A stretch of 64,000 nucleotides of DNA from contig NZ_VORR01000012.1 of NCBI RefSeq assembly GCF_007997085.1, positions 1 through 64,000 of the forward strand. Reading direction: 5' to 3'. The stretch is from Polaribacter sp. IC066. Lineage in GTDB: Bacteria; Bacteroidota; Bacteroidia; Flavobacteriales; Flavobacteriaceae. Both the position numbers and the translations under genes were made by a program. Position 1 is the stretch's first letter. Each line of letters begins with the position of its first letter. Of this stretch, positions 8,026 to 17,123 are shown piece after piece. The notes beneath the pieces were generated by a model. It searched no databases and was not told the DNA's origin. It was given only the letters and a program-made list of their open reading frames with translations.

Positions 8026-9438
8026 CTATTTATTCTCAATTTCCCAAGAATCAGTTCTAAAGGAAGAAGCTGGTATACCCGCAGTATTATAGAGTGATGC
8101 ATTGGTGCAGTTTTTAAAACCATAACGAACTGCAATAGGCTTTTTTATTTTATTAGACCAAACTGTAATTTTATTCTTTCTACCGAATTTTATTTTTGCG
8201 GGATAAAAAACTTTATCCTCTCCACAAATTTCAAAATCAGTAACTTTCTTTTTAAAATTTGTTAAGCCATTTTCAGCATAATCAAAAGCAATTTCGATTT
8301 TATCCTCTTTTACTTCCATCGACTTGTAAATAGGTCCAGAAAATGAAAATCCTTTGATATTATAGGTTTTTGCTAAAGCCCAATATGCCAATCTTTCGCC
8401 CGCAATTCGCTTATTAGGAGGATGAATACCCTTACACCAATCTGTATCTAAAATCGTTGCCATTCCTGTATTTTCAACAGTTTGCATTACCTGCATTTGT
8501 GCTTCACGTAACAAGGCTGAGTTTGGTTTATGCCATTCATAAGGTGCAATTTGAACGAAATAAAAAGGTAGTTTTCCTAAGTTCCATTGTTTACGCCACG
8601 TATTTATCAAGGTTGTAAATCGTTCTTTATATTGATGGGCATTCTTCGTATTTGATTCACCTTGATACCAAATAAAACCTTTAATATTAAAACCTAAAAG
8701 TGGGTAGGTCATTGCATTATATAGTAATAACGGAGCTTTTTGAGGTACACTATTTGGCATTTCTGTAGGAATATCAATATCATTAAATTGAGAAAGGGTC
8801 TTTTTATCCATCCAAGCTTCTACTGGAGATGAACCCCTTGAAGAAACAATAAGTCCAACAGGTACATCTAAATTCATTTGTAACAATTTACCGTAGAAAT
8901 AAGCTGTAGCACTAAATTCGCTAACTGCTAATGGGTTCGCTTCTTTCCATTGACCACCTTTTATATCATTTAAAGGGGTTGTACTAAAATTTTCCTTAAC
9001 TGTAAATAAACGGATTTTAGAATTTTTAGAATTTAAAATGGCTTCATTATTTCCCGTTATAGGTTGATCGTGCCCACCTTTCATTTTCATTGCCATATTA
9101 GATTGCCCAGAACAAAACCAAACTTCACCAATAAGCACATTTTTTAAAATAATTTTTTCACTTCCATTTATGCTAACTTTATAAGGGCCACCAGCTTTTG
9201 GAGTTTGGATTTTCAATTTCCACTTTCCATCTTCTTTAGTAATTGTTTCTTCTTCTGCTCCCCATTCTCCAGAAACTTTTATTTTAGTTCCTTTTGAATC
9301 TGTTCCCCAAATTGAAACTTCTTGATTCTGTTGCAAAACCATATCACTACCAAAAATTTTTGACAGTTTAGTTTGTGCCGAAATTTGAATAGCACATATT
9401 GCTAAAATTAAAAATGTAATTAATTTATGTTTTTTCAT
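8026..9438 (-). CDS. Sialate O-acetylesterase-like secreted SGNH hydrolase
   Basis: 470 residues starting with a signal peptide (MKKHKLITFLILAICAIQIS, then AQ). A beta-rich N-terminal domain is followed by the catalytic SASA domain: FCSGQSNMAMK (Ser nucleophile, about residue 112), a FIWYQGESN block and a GIHPPNK segment with the probable catalytic His. The family removes acetyl groups from sialic acids or other sugars outside the cytoplasm or in the periplasm, and Bacteroidota use many of them on plant or algal polysaccharides. The real substrate cannot be read from the sequence. It stands alone between two dead insertion sequences, yet its frame is intact, which suggests selection or recent arrival. 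A link to the hexuronate genes is possible but unproven. Confidence 0.88.
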   Translation of the reverse strand: MKKHKLITFLILAICAIQISAQTKLSKIFGSDMVLQQNQEVSIWGTDSKGTKIKVSGEWGAEEETITKEDGKWKLKIQTPKAGGPYKVSINGSEKIILKNVLIGEVWFCSGQSNMAMKMKGGHDQPITGNNEAILNSKNSKIRLFTVKENFSTTPLNDIKGGQWKEANPLAVSEFSATAYFYGKLLQMNLDVPVGLIVSSRGSSPVEAWMDKKTLSQFNDIDIPTEMPNSVPQKAPLLLYNAMTYPLLGFNIKGFIWYQGESNTKNAHQYKERFTTLINTWRKQWNLGKLPFYFVQIAPYEWHKPNSALLREAQMQVMQTVENTGMATILDTDWCKGIHPPNKRIAGERLAYWALAKTYNIKGFSFSGPIYKSMEVKEDKIEIAFDYAENGLTNFKKKVTDFEICGEDKVFYPAKIKFGRKNKITVWSNKIKKPIAVRYGFKNCTNASLYNTAGIPASSFRTDSWEIENK

Positions 9439-9516
9439 AATCTATGATGGCTTTTAAATAATCGTATTTGTAATTTGTTGAAAAGTTAATTTCCTAATTA
9501 TAACCAAACGCTGAAT

Positions 9517-10015
9517 TCAAGGCACAAAAGTAACCTTCTGTTTAAATAATAATTGTTCCATAACAAATATAGGATTTTCAAATTTATACCTTTTCCTAGG
9601 TTTGTTATTTAGTTTATTTTTCACCTGTTTGATTGTTTGTTCAGTTATAGATGAGAAGTCAGAACCCTTTGCAAAATACTGTCTAATTAAGCCGTTTAGA
9701 TTTTCGTTAGACCCTCTTTCCCATGAATGATAAGGATGTGCAAAATAGGAATCAATATCAAGTTTTTCTAGCACTTGTAGATGCCCTGCAAATTCTTTTC
9801 CGTTATCCGCTGTAATAGTAAACAAATAAGGTTTCTAGTCCTCTTATAGTTTTATGATAGCTTTGGTTACGACATCGGCTTGTTTGGATGCAATTTTTTT
9901 CATTTTAAGCATTCCAGAAGCGCTATCGTCGACGGTCAGAATAGCTTAATGATGATTTTTACCTATAATTAAGGCCACTACAGAATGTTGGTTTTGTGAC
10001 TTGAATTTAGCAAAC
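9517..10015 (-). pseudogene. IS30-family transposase remnant
   Basis: The C-terminal 102 residues are open (9517-9825) and carry TITADNGKEFAGH, YFAHPYHSWERGSNENLNGL and IRQYF, the second catalytic Asp and the Glu region of IS30 transposases. Further upstream on the minus strand VVALIIGKNHH and TVDDSASGMLKMKKIASKQA can be read, but with stops in between. The first catalytic Asp of the usual EVDLIIGKNH motif is Ala. The helix-turn-helix N-terminus is missing. The element is dead. Confidence 0.85.
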
Positions 10016-10477
10016 GAAAAAACTACGAGAGTAAATGTATGCTTAAAACTAAAATTAGCGTAAATTTTAATTGAAATTACCCTCGTTTATATATTTAGCA
10101 ATTCTACACAGGTTGCTTATATAGACGAGCGATTGGAAAGTAGATGTAAATATTAAACTAGAAAGCAATTTAGAATTATGAAGCCTTATCTAGCAGAAGA
10201 AAGCTCTTTGGAAATAACTTTATCAAATATAAGAATTAGTAAATAGATGTGAATTAATAGAGGTTTTCGTTAATGATTTTTTCTTCTAGATTTTTTGATT
10301 TTACTAAATTTTAAAATCTTACTAAAAGATTATAACTTTTCTAATACTATTTAATTTTAGCTGAATAACCTTTAGAGTTACAATAAATAAATAGTATTAA
10401 AGATTTAGTTAGTGAGTTAAAAAATTGCATCATAGAAATTATGCGGTAAAAAAACTATAAATTTAAAATATTTTACA
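10016..10477. other. Gene-free stretch between IS30 remnant and restriction island
   Basis: No convincing ORF on either strand. An imperfect long inverted repeat is visible: an ACGAG-GTAA arm near 10025 and a TTAC-CTCGT arm near 10080. It may be an old insertion sequence end. The remainder is AT-rich with many stops and probably marks the left border of the restriction-modification island. Confidence 0.45.
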
Positions 10478-10485
10478 TATATTTG
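10478..10485 (+). promoter_or_regulatory. -7 element upstream of the half-size hsdS
   Basis: TATATTTG matches TAnnTTTG exactly and lies 28 bp before the ATG at 10513. The TTG inside this element opens the reading frame, but it belongs to the promoter, so the ATG is the better start. No clear -33 TTG was found at the right distance. Confidence 0.55.
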
Positions 10486-10512
10486 CATCGTACTAATTAT
10501 GTATGTAAAATT

Positions 10513-11100
10513 ATGCAAAGTAAAACAGTTATTCTAAAATCAATTTTAATCTATGAAGGTCTTTCCTCTGGACATTCATTTAGAGGAAAAATAAAACACG
10601 TCCATAAGGGAGGAGTTCGTGTTATTCAACTTAAAGACTTTGAAGAAAACTATACAATTATTGGTAATAACTGTGTTTTAGTAGATAGCGAAAAAATTAA
10701 AGCTAAGAACCATTTAAAAGAAGGAGATATACTGTTTACGTCTAAAGGAGCGAATAATTTCGCAGTGCCTTATAAAGAAATAGATAGAATTCCCACAATA
10801 GCTTCTTCTGCTCTTTTTGTTCTCAAAATAGATGAGAATCTTGCAAACCCAGATTTTATTGCCTGGTACATTAACCAATCGAAAGCTCAAAATTACTTTA
10901 AGAGTAATGAATCTGGCACATATACAACAAGCATCAATAAAACAGTGTTAGAGGAAACACCAATAGAACTTCCATCTTTAGAAAAACAAGCTAAAATTGC
11001 TAAAATAGCACAACTTCAAAATAGAAACTTAATAATTAGCAACCAATTAATCGAATTAAATAAAAAACTAACAACAACCCAACTTATAAATAGCTTATAA
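10513..11100 (+). CDS. Half-size type I restriction specificity protein (one TRD)
   Basis: 195 residues from the ATG at 10513. It contains one target recognition domain of the HsdS type (EGLSSGHSFRGKIKHV, GGVRVIQLKDF, GDILFTSKGANN) and ends in one conserved helix (LPSLEKQAKIAKIAQLQNRN). Full HsdS proteins have two such halves. This one therefore resembles either a half-subunit that works as a dimer or a truncated subunit. It is placed one base before hsdM, so it is translated with it. A complete two-domain HsdS is encoded three genes further on. Together they could give alternative specificities; this is inference. Confidence 0.8.
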   Translation: MQSKTVILKSILIYEGLSSGHSFRGKIKHVHKGGVRVIQLKDFEENYTIIGNNCVLVDSEKIKAKNHLKEGDILFTSKGANNFAVPYKEIDRIPTIASSALFVLKIDENLANPDFIAWYINQSKAQNYFKSNESGTYTTSINKTVLEETPIELPSLEKQAKIAKIAQLQNRNLIISNQLIELNKKLTTTQLINSL

Positions 11101-11101
11101 A

Positions 11102-12625
11102 ATGACAAATACAGTAAAACCAACACAAGATCAAATAAACTCTGCATTATGGAATGCTTGCGACACCTTTAGAGGTGCTTTTGATTCATCAGAATACAAA
11201 AACTACATTTTAGTTTTTATGTTCATAAAGTATTTAAGTGATGTTTGGAAAGATCATTACAATGAACTGAAAGAACGTTTCGGAGATGATGAAGAATTAA
11301 TTCAAAGAAAATTAAATAGAGAGCGTTTTGTATTGCCACCTAACAGTTCTTTTGATTTTATTTTTGAACATAGAAATGATACAGATATCGGTGAGAAAAT
11401 TGACACTATTTTTGCAAAGATTGAAGAAAAAAACATTGAAAAATTAGACGGTGTATTTAGAAACATCAGTTTTAATTCAGACAAATTAGGGCAAACTAAA
11501 GACCGTAACAGAAGATTAAAAAACCTAATTAACGATTTTGCAAAACCAGAATTAGATTTTCGTCCATCTCTTTGGGATAAAAAAGAAGATATTTTAGGAG
11601 AAGCTTATATGTTTCTTTTAGAAAAGTTTGCTTCTGGAGCTGGTAAAAAAGGAGGAGAATTTTTTACTCCAAAAGAAGTATCCAGCTTATTAGCAAAATT
11701 AGTAGCACCAAAAGAAGGTGATCGTATTTTTGATCCAACTTGTGGTTCTGGTTCTCTGTTAATAAAAGTTGCCGAAGAAACAAAAGATAACGCAGGGAAA
11801 CCTACCGATAATTTTGCAATTTACGGACAAGAAAGTAACGGAGACACCTGGGCATTAAGTAAAATGAATTGCTTTTTACATAAAATGGATTCTGCTCAAA
11901 TTGAGTGGTGTGATACTATTAATAACCCGAAATTAATAGAAGGTGATGTTTTGATGACGTTTGATATTGTAGTAGCAAATCCGCCATTTAGCTTGGATAA
12001 ATGGGGACACGAGAACGCAGAAGCAGATCGTTACAAAAGATTTCTTCGAGGTGTACCTCCAAAATCTAAAGGAGATTATGCTTTTATCTTGCATATGATT
12101 GAAACTACAACGCCAGCAGGAAAAGTTGGTGTAATTGTGCCACACGGAGTCCTTTTTAGAGGAAGTGCAGAACAGAAAATACGCCAGAAATTAATTGAAG
12201 AGAACTTACTGGAAACTGTTATTGGTTTGCCAACCAACTTATTTTATGGTACAGGAATACCTGCTGCAATTCTTATTTTTAACAAAGCGAAAACAACAAA
12301 AGATATTTTATTTATTGATGCCAGTAAAGATTTTGAAGGTGGAAAAAAGCAAAATGTTTTAAGAGCGCAAGATATTGACAGGATTGTGAATACACATCAA
12401 GATCGAAAAACAATCGAAAAATACAGTTCTTTAGTAAAACCAGAAGAGGTTGCAGAGAATGATTACAATTTGAATATCCCACGTTACGTAGATACATTTG
12501 AAGAAGAAGAGCCAATTGATATTGCAGCAGTGCAGAAAAATATTATACAATTAGAAACTGAATTGGTGGTAGTTCGAGAAGAAATGGATAAGCATCTAAA
12601 AGATTTAGGATTTTTCCCATCCTAA
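11102..12625 (+). CDS. hsdM: Type I restriction-modification DNA methyltransferase subunit
   Basis: 507 residues. An N-terminal HsdM_N helical domain (residues about 10-150) is followed by the N6-adenine methyltransferase domain. The SAM-binding motif FDPTCGSGSLL is near residue 211, and the catalytic NPPF (in VVANPPFSLDKWG) is near residue 292. It methylates adenine in the host target sequence together with HsdS and protects the genome from HsdR. The C-terminal helical tail after about residue 440 contacts HsdS in this family. The gene lies one base after the half-size hsdS. All motifs needed for activity are visible. Confidence 0.95.
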   Translation: MTNTVKPTQDQINSALWNACDTFRGAFDSSEYKNYILVFMFIKYLSDVWKDHYNELKERFGDDEELIQRKLNRERFVLPPNSSFDFIFEHRNDTDIGEKIDTIFAKIEEKNIEKLDGVFRNISFNSDKLGQTKDRNRRLKNLINDFAKPELDFRPSLWDKKEDILGEAYMFLLEKFASGAGKKGGEFFTPKEVSSLLAKLVAPKEGDRIFDPTCGSGSLLIKVAEETKDNAGKPTDNFAIYGQESNGDTWALSKMNCFLHKMDSAQIEWCDTINNPKLIEGDVLMTFDIVVANPPFSLDKWGHENAEADRYKRFLRGVPPKSKGDYAFILHMIETTTPAGKVGVIVPHGVLFRGSAEQKIRQKLIEENLLETVIGLPTNLFYGTGIPAAILIFNKAKTTKDILFIDASKDFEGGKKQNVLRAQDIDRIVNTHQDRKTIEKYSSLVKPEEVAENDYNLNIPRYVDTFEEEEPIDIAAVQKNIIQLETELVVVREEMDKHLKDLGFFPS

Positions 12626-12761
12626 TACTTCCCGAAAGGAAGGACTTTTGGTGGATAAAATAGAAATAGTGGTTGTTCGAAAAATTCGACTAACTGTATG
12701 AAAAAATAATATAATTTATTAAGCAATCAAGTAATCCTTGACAACTTAAAATAAAAATTTT
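12626..12761. other. Short hairpin-bearing gap in the restriction operon
   Basis: CTTCC-CGAAA-GGAAG at 12628-12642 forms a small hairpin directly after the hsdM stop. A closely related motif occurs after hmgA at 46239. It may be a dispersed short repeat or a weak transcription attenuator. No gene. Confidence 0.4.
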
Positions 12762-13772
12762 ATGAGTAACCAGGAAGAAAATAACATTATCATTTATACT
12801 ACACAAGATGGTAAAAGTTCCGTTGCACTTTTTGCCCGAGATGGCAATGTGTGGATGAATCAAAAACAACTTTCAGGACTTTTTGACACCTCTGTACCAA
12901 ACATCAGTATGCATATTACAAGTATACTAAAAGACAATGAGTTAAACTCTAATTCAGTTGTTAAGGATTACTTAACAACTGCGGTAGATAATAAAGAATA
13001 CAAGGTTACTTTTTATGCATTAGATATGATCTTAGCGATTGGATATCGCGTGCGTAGCAAACGTGGTGTACAATTTAGGCAATGGGCAACCAGAAACCTA
13101 AGTGAGTTTATTATTAAGGGTTTTGTAATGGATGATGAGCGTTTAAAAAATCCTAATGGTCGTCCAGATTATTTTGACGAATTATTAGAACGTATTCGTG
13201 GTATCCGCGCTTCAGAAAAACGCTTTTACCAAAAAGTACGAGACTTGTTTAGTTTAAGTAGCGATTATGATTCCACCGATAAAGCCACACAAATGTTCTT
13301 TGCGGAAGCTCAAAATAAATTGTTGTATGCTACTATAAACCAAACAGCAGCTTCACTTATTGTAAAACGTGCCGATGCTAAAAAACTAAATATGGGATTG
13401 TCTACTTTTAAAGGTAGCGTAGTTAGAAAACAAGATATTACAGTAGCTAAAAATTATTTAACAGAAGATGAGCTAGATAGTTTAAACAGGTTAGTTGTTA
13501 TTTTTTTAGAAACTGCGGAACTGCGTGCAAAAAATAAGCAAGATTTAACGATGCGTTATTGGCAAAATAATTTAGATAAAATTATTGAATTTAACGACCT
13601 AAAAGTACTAGAAAACGCAGGGAAAGTAAGTCACAAACAAATGGAAAATAAAGTGCGGGCACATTATGAAGTATATGACGAGAAACGAAAAAAACTGGCG
13701 GCAGAAGAGGCAGACCGTATAGATTTAGAAGATTTGAAGATGTTGGAAGCTAAAATAAAAAGGAAAAGTTAA
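12762..13772 (+). CDS. RhuM-family protein
   Basis: 336 residues. It begins with the typical NNIIIYTTQDGKSSVALFAR and VWMNQKQLSGLFDTS segments. A central block (TFYALDMILAIGYRVRSKRG, QFRQWATRNLSEFIIKGFVM) is the signature of the RhuM (virulence RhuM, pfam13310-type) family. These proteins are frequently found inside type I restriction operons and defence islands. Their biochemical function is not established; links to Fic/Doc-like or toxin-antitoxin-like systems are suggested only by domain neighbourhoods. The C-terminus (VRAHYEVYDEKRKKLAAEEA) is charged and helical. It lies between hsdM and hsdS and is followed after 2 bp by an unknown gene. Confidence 0.88.
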   Translation: MSNQEENNIIIYTTQDGKSSVALFARDGNVWMNQKQLSGLFDTSVPNISMHITSILKDNELNSNSVVKDYLTTAVDNKEYKVTFYALDMILAIGYRVRSKRGVQFRQWATRNLSEFIIKGFVMDDERLKNPNGRPDYFDELLERIRGIRASEKRFYQKVRDLFSLSSDYDSTDKATQMFFAEAQNKLLYATINQTAASLIVKRADAKKLNMGLSTFKGSVVRKQDITVAKNYLTEDELDSLNRLVVIFLETAELRAKNKQDLTMRYWQNNLDKIIEFNDLKVLENAGKVSHKQMENKVRAHYEVYDEKRKKLAAEEADRIDLEDLKMLEAKIKRKS

Positions 13773-13774
13773 AT

Positions 13775-14191
13775 ATGAGGAATACACAAGCAAGTAAAGA
13801 AATTATTCAACTTTGGAAATTTACAGTTGACATAGCGATTAAGCTTTGTGAGCTATTGGAGCAAGATCATAATTATAAGAACATACGATTGCTATATGAA
13901 AATGGTCAAATGATGGTTTCTAATAATTTTAAAAATCAAAAAGAATTACTATATCCTATTTCTAGTGAATCTAAAATAAAATCACTTTGGATAAATGCGA
14001 ATAATCCCAATGATTTCGAAAACCCTATGCAAATCCAAGCAGTTTTGCATTTTCAACCAAAACTTAAAAATACGGTTTGTCTGATATGGAAAACAGATGA
14101 ACAGTTTGAATTCTCATTACAAGATAATTTGGATTCAGATACATTAGCACAAGACATATTTGCAAAAGTAGAATCAAAATTCGCAATATGA
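13775..14191 (+). CDS. Unknown 138-residue protein of the restriction operon
   Basis: I do not recognise this protein. It has no signal peptide or membrane segment. The first third is helical (QLWKFTVDIAIKLCELLEQD); the rest looks mixed alpha/beta with a Trp in KIKSLWINANN and another in VCLIWKTDEQFEF. It starts 2 bp after the RhuM stop, and its own stop overlaps the hsdS start by 4 bp (ATGA), so it is translated in line with hsdS. Such tight coupling suggests a product needed in step with HsdS, such as a partner, chaperone or immunity factor. That role is inferred only from position. Confidence 0.7.
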   Translation: MRNTQASKEIIQLWKFTVDIAIKLCELLEQDHNYKNIRLLYENGQMMVSNNFKNQKELLYPISSESKIKSLWINANNPNDFENPMQIQAVLHFQPKLKNTVCLIWKTDEQFEFSLQDNLDSDTLAQDIFAKVESKFAI

Positions 14192-15477
14192 ATTTAGAAA
14201 AAAAAGAAGGTTATAAAGAAACTAAATTGGGTTGGATTCCTGAAGATTGGAATACGCCAACGATAATAGAAGTCTTTGATTTTTTAAGAACAACATCTTT
14301 TTCAAGGAGCCAATTAAATTACGAAGAAGAAAACGAAATCCTATATATTCATTACGGCGATATACACGCTACTTATAAAACACCAATTCTTGATTTTGAT
14401 AAGGTTAAAACTATACCAAGGTTAAATAATGATGTAAAATTATCATCAACCGTTCAATATTTGCAAGATGGTGATGTAATTATTGCAGATGCTTCTGAAG
14501 ATTATGAAGGCATTGGCACTGCTATAGAATTGCAAAATGTTGATAAAAAAAAAGTAATTAGCGGTTTACATACATTTGCACTTAGAGATAAAGAAGATTT
14601 AACTTTAGAAGGATTTAGAACTTACATCTTTAAAAATCCAATTGTAAAAAAAGCTCTAAAAACGATTGCTACAGGAAGTAAGGTTTTTGGCATCTCTAAA
14701 GGTAATGTTCAAAAATTTGAAATCGTTTTACCTACACTTCCAGAACAACAAAAAATAGCCAATATTCTAAATACTTGGGATAAAGCCATAGTTGCTCAAG
14801 AAAAACTCATTGCGCAAAAACAAGCGCTTAAAAAAGGCTTGATGCAACAGTTGTTGACTGGAAAGAAACGGTTTGCTGGGTTTGAGGAGGAGTGGGAAGT
14901 AAAATTCATATCTGAAATAACTTCAAAAATTGGAGATGGACTTCATAGCACACCAAATTATGACGAAAAAGGAACTTATTATTTTATAAATGGAAATAAT
15001 TTAGTTGAAAATAAAATTATAATAACTTCAAATACCAAAAAAGTTAATCATAAAGAATTTCTGAAACATAAAAAATTAATCAATAATAGAACAATTTTAC
15101 TTTCTATTAATGGAACAATAGGCAATGTAGCTTTTTATAATAAAGAACCTGTAATTCTTGGAAAAAGTGCGGCTTATATTAATATTCTTGAGAATGTTTC
15201 AAAAGAATATATTGCTTTTCAGTTACAGGCTGAAAATATTAAGAATCATTTTAAAAAGGTTGCAATAGGTTCAACTATCAAAAATTTAGGACTAAAAGCG
15301 ATTGGTAAAACAAAAATTGCGATTCCTACTAATACTGAACAAGAAAAAATTGTAGAGATTTTGAAAAAATCAGAGGATGAAATAGTATCATTTCAAAAAC
15401 ATTTAGAATCATTGAAACTACAAAAACAAGGATTAATGCAGCAGTTGTTAACTGGTGAGAAACGGGTTAAAATTTAA
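14188..15477 (+). CDS. hsdS: Type I restriction-modification specificity subunit
   Basis: 429 residues with two target recognition domains (about residues 15-180 and 235-380). Each is followed by a conserved helical spacer: LPEQQKIANILNTWDKAIV ending in GLMQQLLTGKKRF, and EQEKIVEILKKSEDEIV ending in GLMQQLLTGEKRV. The spacer repeat is also visible in the DNA, at about 14837-14872 and 15432-15467. Each domain reads one half of a bipartite target. HsdS assembles with two HsdM for methylation and with HsdR for cleavage. The start overlaps the stop of the unknown 138-residue gene by 4 bp. The repeated spacer DNA could support domain exchange by recombination. Confidence 0.95.
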   Translation: MNLEKKEGYKETKLGWIPEDWNTPTIIEVFDFLRTTSFSRSQLNYEEENEILYIHYGDIHATYKTPILDFDKVKTIPRLNNDVKLSSTVQYLQDGDVIIADASEDYEGIGTAIELQNVDKKKVISGLHTFALRDKEDLTLEGFRTYIFKNPIVKKALKTIATGSKVFGISKGNVQKFEIVLPTLPEQQKIANILNTWDKAIVAQEKLIAQKQALKKGLMQQLLTGKKRFAGFEEEWEVKFISEITSKIGDGLHSTPNYDEKGTYYFINGNNLVENKIIITSNTKKVNHKEFLKHKKLINNRTILLSINGTIGNVAFYNKEPVILGKSAAYINILENVSKEYIAFQLQAENIKNHFKKVAIGSTIKNLGLKAIGKTKIAIPTNTEQEKIVEILKKSEDEIVSFQKHLESLKLQKQGLMQQLLTGEKRVKI

Positions 15478-15488
15478 AAGAAAAAGTT

Positions 15489-17123
15489 ATGACAGAAAAT
15501 AGTGAATACGACCAAAAATCCTTGCGCCTTGTAAAAGGCAAAACAGCAGATTGGGATGAGTTAGCAAAAGACTGTGTTGCTTTTGCCAATGGCAGAGGTG
15601 GTTTTATCTATATAGGAATTGAAGATGGAGAAGACGAACCGCCTACCAATCAAATAGTTTCAGATGATTTATTAGAGAAAGTGCGCAAAATAATTCCGCA
15701 ACGGAATATAAGTGTTGCTATTTTTGTCAGTAGAATTATAAGAGAGAACAGTGGGCAGATAATTAAATTAGAAATAATGCGTAGTGTGCAATCTATAGCA
15801 GCTACAACTAATGGGAGATATTATATTCGTATTTCGGATGAATCGAAACCAATTATGCCAGACGAATTATCTAGAGTTGCAGCAGAAAAGCAAGCATTTA
15901 TTTGGGAGGAAAAAGTAGTGCGTAAAGTTCCTTATCAAAATGCTGAACCTAATAGAATTCAACAATTTATTAAAGATTTAAAAAATTCTAATAGAGTAAG
16001 CGAATTTGTTAAAGAAATGCCTCTTGAAGAGCTATTGGAGTATTATTTTTTTATTAGCGATGGCTTACTTACTAATCTAGGAATTTTATGGTTGGGTGAG
16101 CGAAAAGAAAGAGCTAGCATATACTATGCACCTTCCATACAGTTTATAAAGTATGACGAGAACGAAAAAAAAATCAACAAAATTATTTGGGATGATTTTA
16201 CGTTAAATCCTAAACAGCTTCTTGCAGAAATAATTGCTTTATCAGACTGGAAAGAATCTATAGAGATTTCAGATGGTCTTTTTCGAAAAAACATTCCAAA
16301 CTACGATGTTGAGATTATTCGTGAACTAATCGTAAATGCTTTAGTTCATAGAATATATACGATGCGTGGTGATATTTTTATCAATTTATATCACGACAGG
16401 TTAGAAATTCACAGTCCTGGATTATTACCACTTGGAGTTACTCCTAATAATATCATTAGTAAATCTATTTATCGAAATACACATTTGGCAAAAGTATTCT
16501 ACGATTTACAGTTAATGGAAAAAGAAGGAAGTGGCTATGATAAAGTTTATGAATTACTTCTTTTTAATGGAAAACCAGAGCCTTTAGTCGAAGAATGGGA
16601 TGACAGAGTAGTTGTTACTGTTAAAAAAAATATTATTAGTAAGGAAGTAGTTCACTTGATGAGTAAAATTAATAATGATTATTTATTAACACAAAAAGAA
16701 ATTATCGCTTTAGGGTTAATTGCTCAAAGTAATTCGATGCCAACCACGTTTTTAAGTAAAAAGTTAAGCTTAAGAAATGATGACTCTTTAAAGTATTGGA
16801 TAGGTGGATTAATTAAAGAAGATATTATTTTGTCTAAAGGAAAAACCAAAGCTACTGAATACTTTGTGAATCCAGAGTTATTAAAACAACTCGATTTTAA
16901 AGGTAAAACTGACCTTAAGAATATTGAATCTCATCGTCTTGAACAATTAATTTTAGAGGATTTGAGAATCTATCAACCATGTTCTATTAGCGATTTACAT
17001 CAAAGAATTGGTAAAGAAATTAATCAAAAGAAAGTTAAAAGACAATTAGATAAAATGATTGAAGAAGCTAAAATAGAAGGAGTTGGAGAAAAAAGATGGA
17101 GAACTTATAAAGCTTTAAAATAA
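15489..17123 (+). CDS. AlbA_2 (Schlafen-like) / RecG-C-like ATP-binding protein
   Basis: 544 residues. Residues about 15-130 form an AlbA_2 domain (DCVAFANGRGGFIYIGIEDG), a putative nucleic-acid-binding domain. Residues about 255-380 form a RecG-C-terminal-like or GHKL-type ATPase domain (EIIRELIVNALVHRIYTMRG, then RLEIHSPGLLPLGVTPNNII, and LMEKEGSGYDKVYELL). The C-terminal 130 residues look like winged-helix segments (LEDLRIYQPCSISDLHQRIG). Members of this family often occur in or beside type I restriction loci and are treated as regulators or defence factors without a proven activity. The gene follows hsdS by 11 bp, so it is in the same operon. Decayed sequence after its stop suggests an earlier, longer C-terminus. 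Confidence 0.85.
   Translation: MTENSEYDQKSLRLVKGKTADWDELAKDCVAFANGRGGFIYIGIEDGEDEPPTNQIVSDDLLEKVRKIIPQRNISVAIFVSRIIRENSGQIIKLEIMRSVQSIAATTNGRYYIRISDESKPIMPDELSRVAAEKQAFIWEEKVVRKVPYQNAEPNRIQQFIKDLKNSNRVSEFVKEMPLEELLEYYFFISDGLLTNLGILWLGERKERASIYYAPSIQFIKYDENEKKINKIIWDDFTLNPKQLLAEIIALSDWKESIEISDGLFRKNIPNYDVEIIRELIVNALVHRIYTMRGDIFINLYHDRLEIHSPGLLPLGVTPNNIISKSIYRNTHLAKVFYDLQLMEKEGSGYDKVYELLLFNGKPEPLVEEWDDRVVVTVKKNIISKEVVHLMSKINNDYLLTQKEIIALGLIAQSNSMPTTFLSKKLSLRNDDSLKYWIGGLIKEDIILSKGKTKATEYFVNPELLKQLDFKGKTDLKNIESHRLEQLILEDLRIYQPCSISDLHQRIGKEINQKKVKRQLDKMIEEAKIEGVGEKRWRTYKALK

Noticed and set aside
11302..12515. Minus-strand ORFs of 60-70 codons inside hsdM
   Set aside because: They are shadows of the well-supported hsdM frame, with compositions unlike real proteins.
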